Assembly: GCA_029256365.1 (NCBI GenBank) | Contig: JAQSYB010000060.1 | Span: forward strand, 1-10,997 | Source: Clostridia bacterium | GTDB lineage: Bacteria; Bacillota; Clostridia; Lutisporales; Lutisporaceae | Direction: 5' to 3' | Length of the DNA: 10,997 nucleotides | Shown here: positions 5,869 through 10,997 of the stretch, in pieces | Layout: every line of letters starts with the position of its first letter | Numbering within the stretch: the stretch's first letter is position 1 | Translations under genes and position numbers: made by a program | Notes under the pieces: generated by a model | The model's input: the letters and a program-made list of their open reading frames with translations, nothing else | Database searches by the model: none | Told to the model about the DNA's origin: nothing

Positions 5869-7618
5869 GGTTTTTATACGTTTACTAATATACAAGCCGT
5901 GGATGTTCATTGTCAGCGTGCTACTTAATATAGTGATTTTTTCCTACAGTGCAGCACTGGCGTATTTTGTTCGTGAGGTTCTGAATACTGTTGCAGGCGA
6001 CACAGCGGGCGGTAAAAGCGTGCTGCCTCAAGTTACCATATTTTTTGCTGGAGTCCTTGGAGTTTCCTTGATAAGAATGGCTGCCATCACTGCCTGTGCT
6101 TTGATGGATAGAATTCAGGATTTTCATTATGAAAATATTCTGAGAAACAATATTCTGAAAATTATATATAAGAAAGACAATATCAAAAATATGGCCGGCA
6201 GGTCAGAAAAGGCCTTTGAGATACTTGATGACGATGTGCCCGCCTGTGCTTTTCCCTCTCAACTTTTATCGGAAGTTTCAGGCTTTGTGGTATATTCGCT
6301 GATTGCCATGGCATCGCTTTTAATAATCAACTGGAAAGTAACTATCTATATATTTATCCCACTGTCGCTGGCCATACTGATAATCAATACTGCATCAAAG
6401 AAGATTAAGGGAAACCGAAAGGTTAATCGTGAAATTCATTCAAAGGTCAGCGAGACCATCAGCGACACTGCAAATCTTGTTCAGACAATTAAAATTTCAA
6501 ACTCACAGGATAGTGTTTTGAAGCATTATGAAAAGCTTAATACCATCAGGCTTGGTGCTGTGCTGAAGGATACACTGTTCGAGTCAAGTCTGCAGGCTGT
6601 ACTTAGCAGTACTGTATATATAGGCACTGCTGTTATGATGCTGGTTGTTGCCAGGAGTATGATGCGGGGAGAGTTTCCAATAGGGGACTTCAGCATGTTT
6701 GTTATTTATCTTGGAACTCTTGCAAGCTGCGTGGACAGGATTGTGGAGCTGGTGTCCTTAAGAAAACAGGCAGAGGTGTCATATGACCGCATTATTGAAC
6801 TTGTTGGGGAAGAAAGCGAAAATGAACTAACTTCACATTGTGAGTTAAGTGCTTTTAAGGCAATGGAAAAGTTCCAATACGAAACTATGGAAAGAACACC
6901 TCTGAAGGAGCTTCAGGTGAAAAATCTTACCTTTGGTCATGATGATAGAAATGGAATATATGATGTAAGCTTTACCTTGAAGCCGGGAGAGGTTCTTGCT
7001 GTGGCAGGGGGTGTAGGTTCGGGAAAATCCACTTTGCTGAATGTTTTAATGGGTGTAACTCCAAAGGATTCGGGGAAGGTTATCTGGAACGGCAGGGAGA
7101 TAAAGCAACACAAGGAGTTTTTCATTCCCCCTAATGTGGCATACACACCGCAGAATGGGAAAATGTACAGCCATACCATAGGTGAGAATCTGCTTCTTGG
7201 CAAAGATCCTTGTGAGGAGGAAATCAGCCAGGCACTGTACAACGCGGTGCTTGAAGAGGAGGTTTCTGAAATGGAAAACGGACTTCATACTCAGGCAGGC
7301 AGTGGCGGCAGCAGGCTTTCAGGAGGCCAGAGGCAAAGACTTGCCTTGGCAAGAATGTTCCTCCATGATGCCGAGCTATATGTGATGGATGATAGCACCA
7401 GCGCAATTGATACTGAAACGGAAAAGGAATTCTGGAGCCGTTTTGAGAAAAATATTGCTAAAAGAAAATTTGCCTGCATCATCGCATCAAATAAAAGGCA
7501 TGTACTGCAGCGGGCGGATAAAATTATCTTTATGAAAAATGGCCATGTGGCAGGCTGGGGAAAAGCCGAGGAGTTGTCGGCATATTGTGAGGAATTCGCT
7601 AGTATTTATGTAGGGTAG
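5846..7618 (+). CDS. heterodimeric ABC exporter, second subunit (degenerate-site subunit)
   Basis: A 590-residue half-transporter. The ATG at 5846 has AGGAGG (5831-5836) nine bases upstream, inside the end of the preceding gene, and another ATG at 5842 belongs to that gene's frame. Membrane helices lie near residues 18-40, 62-85, 145-161, 165-182, 249-268 and 282-297. The ATPase domain has Walker A GGVGSGKST (388-396), Gln436, a canonical LSGGQ (491-495) and Walker B LYVMDD (511-516). Asp516 replaces the catalytic Glu, and Asn549 (IIASNKR) replaces the switch His. These losses mark the non-hydrolysing site of asymmetric exporters. The region 318-352 linking the two domains is long and polar. 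Parts of this gene, such as 7261-7320, are clearly richer in G+C than the LytTR operon, possibly a sign of separate origin. Confidence 0.92.
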   Translation: MKKNGYHKVFIRLLIYKPWMFIVSVLLNIVIFSYSAALAYFVREVLNTVAGDTAGGKSVLPQVTIFFAGVLGVSLIRMAAITACALMDRIQDFHYENILRNNILKIIYKKDNIKNMAGRSEKAFEILDDDVPACAFPSQLLSEVSGFVVYSLIAMASLLIINWKVTIYIFIPLSLAILIINTASKKIKGNRKVNREIHSKVSETISDTANLVQTIKISNSQDSVLKHYEKLNTIRLGAVLKDTLFESSLQAVLSSTVYIGTAVMMLVVARSMMRGEFPIGDFSMFVIYLGTLASCVDRIVELVSLRKQAEVSYDRIIELVGEESENELTSHCELSAFKAMEKFQYETMERTPLKELQVKNLTFGHDDRNGIYDVSFTLKPGEVLAVAGGVGSGKSTLLNVLMGVTPKDSGKVIWNGREIKQHKEFFIPPNVAYTPQNGKMYSHTIGENLLLGKDPCEEEISQALYNAVLEEEVSEMENGLHTQAGSGGSRLSGGQRQRLALARMFLHDAELYVMDDSTSAIDTETEKEFWSRFEKNIAKRKFACIIASNKRHVLQRADKIIFMKNGHVAGWGKAEELSAYCEEFASIYVG

Positions 7619-7690
7619 CAGGTTGGAAGGAATAATTAATGTTTTACAGCAAACTGCAGTAGAGAATAAATATATTCAAATAGATATAGA

Positions 7691-7723
7691 AAGGGACAAT
7701 GGTAACTGACGCCATTGTCCCTT
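7691..7723. terminator. perfect 12-bp hairpin between convergent genes (possible bidirectional terminator)
   Basis: AAGGGACAATGG (7691-7702) and CCATTGTCCCTT (7712-7723) pair perfectly around a nine-base loop. It sits between the ends of the exporter operon and the convergent GGDEF-EAL gene. Neither side has a real T run (ATTAATAAAT on plus, TCTATATC on minus), so termination is plausible but unproven. A dispersed palindromic repeat is the alternative. Confidence 0.55.
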
Positions 7724-7760
7724 ATTAATAAATCTTCTTGCGGTGAATTCTTTTGCAAGA

Positions 7761-10541
7761 TCAACTTTTTCTTAAGATTTCCTCAAACTCTTCAGCAGGC
7801 ATGGGTCTGTTGAAGAAATAACCCTGCATAATGTGGCAATTTTGATTGCCTAGGAATTTTACATGGGCTTCTGTTTCCACACCTTCTGCAATAATATTTA
7901 AGTTCAAATTCTTAGCCATAGCAATAATGGCAGAAACAATAGCTTCTTCATCAGAGTCGCTCTGTATTTCACTTACAAATTGTTGAGCAATCTTCAAGGT
8001 GGTTATAGGGAATTTCTTAAGATAGCTTAGTGAAGAATAGCCTGTTCCAAAATCATCAATAGAAACAGTTGAGCCCATACGCCTAAGTTCCAGTATTTTA
8101 GAAATCACTTCATTTTCCTTTTGCATAGCGATGCTCTCGGTAATTTCAAAGTCTAAGTACTCTCCCTTTAAACCAGTATCTTTTAGTATACCTGAGATTG
8201 TTTCAATAAAATTATTAAGCTGAAATTGCTTTGGAGATATATTCACTCCGATTTTTGGAAGCTCATAGCCTTTATTAAGCCACAGTTTCATTTGGCTGCA
8301 GGCAGTTTTTAATATCCATTCACTCATAGGCAGTATTAAACCAGTTTCTTCTGCTAAGGGGATAAATTCACCTGGCGAAATAAGTCCTAGCTTTGGATGT
8401 TTCCATCGGACTAGCGCTTCAGCACCTATAATTTTATTACTTCTTACATCAACTTGAGGTTGATAGTATAAAAGTAGTTCATTTTGTTTAAGAGCCTGTT
8501 TAAGATTCTTTTCCAGCGTAAATTTTTTAGCTGCAATTTCATTAATTTCAGAGGTATATAACTGATAGCCGTTTTTACCTTCGTCCTTTACCCTGTACAT
8601 AGCAGCATCTGCGTTTTTCATAAGAGTTACTGAATCTTTGCCGTCCTCAGGGAAAATTGCAATTCCAATGCTGCCGCTTACAGCTAGCTCCTGTTCATTT
8701 ATTAAAAAAGCTTCATTTAAAGCATTAATAATCTTTTCTGCCACGGTAGCAGCATCAGATTTAGAAATCAGATTTGGCAGTAGCACAGTAAATTCATCTC
8801 CGCCTTGTCTGGCTATCAAATCAGTATTTCTGAGGCAGTTCTTTAATCGGTTAGACACAGCAACTAGAAGCTGGTCACCCATCTCATGGCCTAAGGTATC
8901 GTTAATACCTTTAAATCTGTCAAGATCAATATACATAACAGCAGCCTTTAATGAGGTGTTCTTCAAGTCTGCCAGTAACTGCTCAAGGGTATTTTGAAAT
9001 AACCTTCTGTTAGGTAAACCTGTCAGCGAATCGTGAAAGGCCATATGATGAATTTTCTGACGGCTTTTTTTATTCTCAGTAATATCTTTTATAATACCAT
9101 ACATGCCAATAACCACATTATCTACTTTAATTGGAACGCCTGTAACCTCAAGCTCCAGTTTTGTTTTATCCTTGGTAGTAAATGGGATTTCGAAGGTTTG
9201 GGAACCCTCATCAACTACACGACTAAAATAAGAAAGTGAAATTTCCTTACCTTCCTTATCCAGTAAATCAAAGACCGAGGTATCTAGAATCTCTTCTGAA
9301 GGGTAGCCTATTAATTTTTCACAGGCAGAATTTATACTTGTAATCTTTCCTTCAAGATCTAAGGAGTATACGGCAGAAGAATTTTGCTCAAATAGTGATT
9401 TATATCGCTGCTGGCTTTCTTCTAATTCCCTGGTACGCCTTTTGACTTTATCTTCAAGCTCATAATTTAAAACTGAAATATCCTGCAGCAGATTTTTGTT
9501 ATCAATAATAACAAGAAATTGCTTTATAATAACAAGCATGCTTGTAATAACCATCCCTGCAGTAATGCTGCCATGTGAATAAATTAATTCAACAGCTATA
9601 AAAATCATAACAAGGATATATGGGGAACTTGTATTGAAAATACTCATCTTAGAGCTGATTTTAGCATTCTGTACATTTGATTGTTTTATATGCAATGCGT
9701 ATATACCTGCAATGCCAACAGCTATATAGCCAAAAGACCATAAGGGATCATAAAAGCTTCCGGTACGATAAGTACCTTTCAGTAGTAAGTATAAATATCC
9801 TGAATCTGCAAGAGACAACATAAACATTCCCCAGGATAGGAGCATATACACTTTATAGTATAGAACTTCAGCTGAAGTGAAATATAAGTATAGTACACCA
9901 AATAGAAGAATCAAATCTAAAACAGGGCTGCATATAAACGTTAGAGCTAAGCCCAAGGAATTTTTATAGGAATACTGCAGTACAGGACTAATGACAAAGT
10001 TGTAGCTTATGGTAACTAAAGCACTCATTACAATAAGTGCATCCAATACTGAATGAAAGCCCTTGTAAAAGCTTCGCCCTTTATATATTTTCCCAAGAAT
10101 AGCAATTAAATAAAACAAATACATTAGTGAAAAACACAAAATGGTACCCAAGTAAAAAGTATTTGGTCTTTGCAGTATGATTTCATAATAATCCCAAACA
10201 AGCATATTTAATGCATAGCAAAGTGTTCCAAGCCCCATAAACAGCCAAAAGCTTTTTTCGGAAGCTTCTATCTTTTTATAGGTTATAAACAACAGGATAC
10301 ACCCTATAATGGGAGCCATGGTCTGAAATATATTGGCACCAACAATTAAACTCCTTTTGTTACCTTGATTCAAAATAATCCACAAATAATAAGCTATTAC
10401 ATAAACAAATGTACTTATAATGGCTAGCTTTTTAGACTTAAGTAAAGACAATTTTGCATCCCCCTCGTTAGCAGAAAAACCATATTTTTGCCAAAGATAA
10501 TCTAATCCTACACTATCACAGAGTTCTATGTAATTCAACAA
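7761..10541 (-). CDS. membrane PAS-GGDEF-EAL cyclic-di-GMP enzyme
   Basis: A 926-residue protein. About ten membrane helices span residues 38-345. A helical linker follows (350-380), then a PAS domain (about 379-490), GGDEF (about 498-662) and EAL (about 675-926). The cyclase motif GGDEF is intact at 580-584, with Asp539 and the inhibitory RxxD site at 571-574, so product-inhibited synthesis of c-di-GMP is expected. The phosphodiesterase part keeps EAL (708-710), Asn767, Glu799, DDFGTG (829-834), Lys850, Glu886 and Gln906. The usual PIDTLKID reads PITTLKIA, so hydrolysis is doubtful. The first start is TTG at 10541, with only a weak GGTGA before it. A TTG at 10451 (codon 31) has GAGGGGG eight bases upstream and may be the true start, giving 896 residues. 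Confidence 0.93.
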   Translation of the reverse strand: MLNYIELCDSVGLDYLWQKYGFSANEGDAKLSLLKSKKLAIISTFVYVIAYYLWIILNQGNKRSLIVGANIFQTMAPIIGCILLFITYKKIEASEKSFWLFMGLGTLCYALNMLVWDYYEIILQRPNTFYLGTILCFSLMYLFYLIAILGKIYKGRSFYKGFHSVLDALIVMSALVTISYNFVISPVLQYSYKNSLGLALTFICSPVLDLILLFGVLYLYFTSAEVLYYKVYMLLSWGMFMLSLADSGYLYLLLKGTYRTGSFYDPLWSFGYIAVGIAGIYALHIKQSNVQNAKISSKMSIFNTSSPYILVMIFIAVELIYSHGSITAGMVITSMLVIIKQFLVIIDNKNLLQDISVLNYELEDKVKRRTRELEESQQRYKSLFEQNSSAVYSLDLEGKITSINSACEKLIGYPSEEILDTSVFDLLDKEGKEISLSYFSRVVDEGSQTFEIPFTTKDKTKLELEVTGVPIKVDNVVIGMYGIIKDITENKKSRQKIHHMAFHDSLTGLPNRRLFQNTLEQLLADLKNTSLKAAVMYIDLDRFKGINDTLGHEMGDQLLVAVSNRLKNCLRNTDLIARQGGDEFTVLLPNLISKSDAATVAEKIINALNEAFLINEQELAVSGSIGIAIFPEDGKDSVTLMKNADAAMYRVKDEGKNGYQLYTSEINEIAAKKFTLEKNLKQALKQNELLLYYQPQVDVRSNKIIGAEALVRWKHPKLGLISPGEFIPLAEETGLILPMSEWILKTACSQMKLWLNKGYELPKIGVNISPKQFQLNNFIETISGILKDTGLKGEYLDFEITESIAMQKENEVISKILELRRMGSTVSIDDFGTGYSSLSYLKKFPITTLKIAQQFVSEIQSDSDEEAIVSAIIAMAKNLNLNIIAEGVETEAHVKFLGNQNCHIMQGYFFNRPMPAEEFEEILRKS

Positions 10542-10619
10542 ATTTCACCACTGTGCTTCTTGGAAAACTATGTTGGCTGATTTGTTTATAAAGTTATTCA
10601 TTGTAACTATATAGAAAGC

Positions 10620-10638
10620 CACACAGATAAGCTGTGTG
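10620..10638. other. 7-bp hairpin in the GGDEF-EAL leader
   Basis: CACACAG (10620-10626) and CTGTGTG (10632-10638) pair perfectly across five bases. It lies about 80 bases before the first possible start of the minus-strand GGDEF-EAL gene. No T run follows on either strand, so it is not a terminator. It could be an operator or an RNA stem. Confidence 0.35.
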
Positions 10639-10701
10639 TTCCAACTGACAATTTAGTAGTTTCTGCTATGCCAATCATAGTTCAAAAAACCTTAGAAAAA
10701 A

Positions 10702-10729
10702 TTGACAATAAGAATAATATGTATATAAA
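10702..10729 (+). promoter_or_regulatory. predicted sigma-A promoter of the candidate small RNA
   Basis: A consensus TTGACA (10702-10707) and TATAAA (10724-10729) are separated by 16 bases. The expected start, near 10736, lies immediately before the first paired base of the structured segment. No plus-strand ORF follows in the window. Confidence 0.58.
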
Positions 10730-10735
10730 ATCTAA

Positions 10736-10845
10736 ATAAAATGACCCGTGGTATAGGACACTTCCTCTTCCACGGGTTAGCAAACTCGTCATTTTACCTA
10801 TGGCAAAAGGGTCAGGAAACACCAACCCATTTTGTTATAGTTTTT
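10736..10845 (+). ncRNA. candidate structured small RNA of about 110 bases
   Basis: Between a consensus-like promoter and a T-run terminator lies a nested fold. Outer stem: AAAATGA (10738-10744) with TCATTTT (10789-10795). Inner stem: CCCGTGG (10745-10751) with CCACGGG (10770-10776), extended past a 3x3 internal loop by AGGA (10755-10758) with TCCT (10763-10766) and a four-base loop. An unpaired TTAGCAAACTCG (10777-10788) lies between inner and outer stem. The third stem is the terminator. No coding frame is visible, and the 3' end is antisense to the end of the flavodoxin-like gene. It did not match any riboswitch I know. The alternative is that the first two stems terminate the minus-strand gene, because the minus-strand side is T-rich. 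Confidence 0.48.
10798..10845 (+). terminator. rho-independent terminator of the candidate small RNA
   Basis: CTATGGCAAAA+GGGT (10798-10812) pairs with ACCC+TTTTGTTATAG (10825-10840), with two G-U pairs and one bulged A at 10829. The loop is 12 bases and five T follow (10841-10845). The T run is only on the plus-strand side, so this terminates plus-strand transcription and not the flavodoxin-like gene, whose stop codon lies within the stem. Confidence 0.6.
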
Positions 10846-10997
10846 CTATGGAGCTAATATAAGTTTTTTCTTTGATAGCTTTTCTAGAGAAGCCTAAGGT
10901 GAATTCAGGCTTAATTCCGCATAAGGCTTCTAAGTCTTGCCAAGCCTTATCGTTCACATTTCCTCCTGCTGTACAAAACAAGGCAGCCTTTTTAAAC
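10835..10997 (-). CDS. flavodoxin-like protein, C-terminal 53 residues only
   Basis: A minus-strand frame enters from the right edge and ends at TAA (10837-10835). The visible part begins FKKAALFCTAGGNVNDKAWQ and continues through DLEALCGIKPEFTLGFSRKA. The beta-strand 'ALFCTAGG' followed by a helix and a short 'TLGFSRKAI' strand fits the last part of the flavodoxin fold, where the loop after the strand contacts FMN. The likely role is electron transfer or an FMN-dependent reductase. The N-terminal phosphate-binding loop lies outside the window, so the call rests on the C-terminus alone. It lies upstream of, and in the same direction as, the GGDEF-EAL gene, but nearly 300 bases of spacer make co-transcription doubtful. 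Confidence 0.55.
   Translation of the reverse strand, partial: FKKAALFCTAGGNVNDKAWQDLEALCGIKPEFTLGFSRKAIKEKTYISSIEKL

Noticed and set aside
4102..7618. Lantibiotic or bacteriocin export operon
   Set aside because: No precursor peptide with a leader, no modification enzyme and no C39 peptidase domain were found; the small basic protein at 3755 is separated by a strong terminator and has no Gly-Gly leader or Cys.
8638..8997. 119-codon plus-strand frame inside the GGDEF-EAL gene
   Set aside because: It is fully antisense to the well-conserved GGDEF domain, has no ribosome-binding site and no family features; several similar antisense frames in the exporter genes were dropped for the same reason.
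10542..10834. Cyclic-di-GMP riboswitch upstream of the GGDEF-EAL gene
   Set aside because: Neither the class I signature elements (CACGCACAGGGCAAACC-like) nor a class II pattern is present on either strand, and the best structured segment is oriented as a plus-strand RNA.

Overview
The window reads as chromosome of a low-GC Gram-positive anaerobe of the Clostridia type. This rests on AT-rich DNA, strong AGGAGG/GGGGG ribosome-binding sites, frequent TTG/GTG starts, and the gene families present (stand-alone LytTR regulator with an ABC-2 transporter, a heterodimeric ABC exporter, a membrane GGDEF-EAL protein). The species cannot be named from the sequence. No rRNA, tRNA, insertion sequence, phage gene or CRISPR array was seen.

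Layout. (1) 1-1013, minus strand: the first 337 codons of a gene, cut off by the window edge, encoding an all-helical protein with two Asp-rich motifs like those of class I isoprenoid synthases. (2) 1165-3499, plus strand: a promoter and a four-gene operon of LytTR-family regulator, a very short DUF3021-like membrane protein that looks internally deleted, an ABC ATPase and an ABC-2 permease. (3) 3500-3931, plus strand: two adjacent exact DnaA-box nonamers, a good promoter, a long leader that can fold in mutually exclusive ways, a 43-codon basic small-protein gene missed by simple length cut-offs, and a clear terminator. The 170 bases from 3932 to 4101 show no convincing promoter. (4) 4102-7618, plus strand: two overlapping genes for the halves of a heterodimeric ABC exporter, followed by a perfect 12-bp hairpin (7691-7723). 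(5) 7761-10541, minus strand: a 926-codon membrane-PAS-GGDEF-EAL cyclic-di-GMP enzyme with an altered EAL loop. (6) 10542-10997: a hairpin in the GGDEF-EAL leader, a plus-strand promoter-structured-RNA-terminator cassette that looks like a small RNA gene, and on the minus strand the last 53 codons of a flavodoxin-like protein.

How it works together. The LytTR operon is a self-contained transcriptional regulator plus exporter of a common Firmicutes type. The exporter pair is a separate transport unit whose two nucleotide sites are asymmetric in a consistent way: the first subunit supplies catalytic Glu and His, the second supplies the good LSGGQ, and the other composite site is degenerate. The cyclic-di-GMP protein probably senses a membrane or small-molecule signal. 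No shared pathway links these blocks.

The most unusual items are the candidate small RNA at 10736-10845, the small-protein gene with its folding leader at 3577-3931, the DnaA-box pair at 3546-3563, the altered EAL motif, and the shrunken DUF3021 gene. All functional statements come from reading motifs by eye; no database search was possible.
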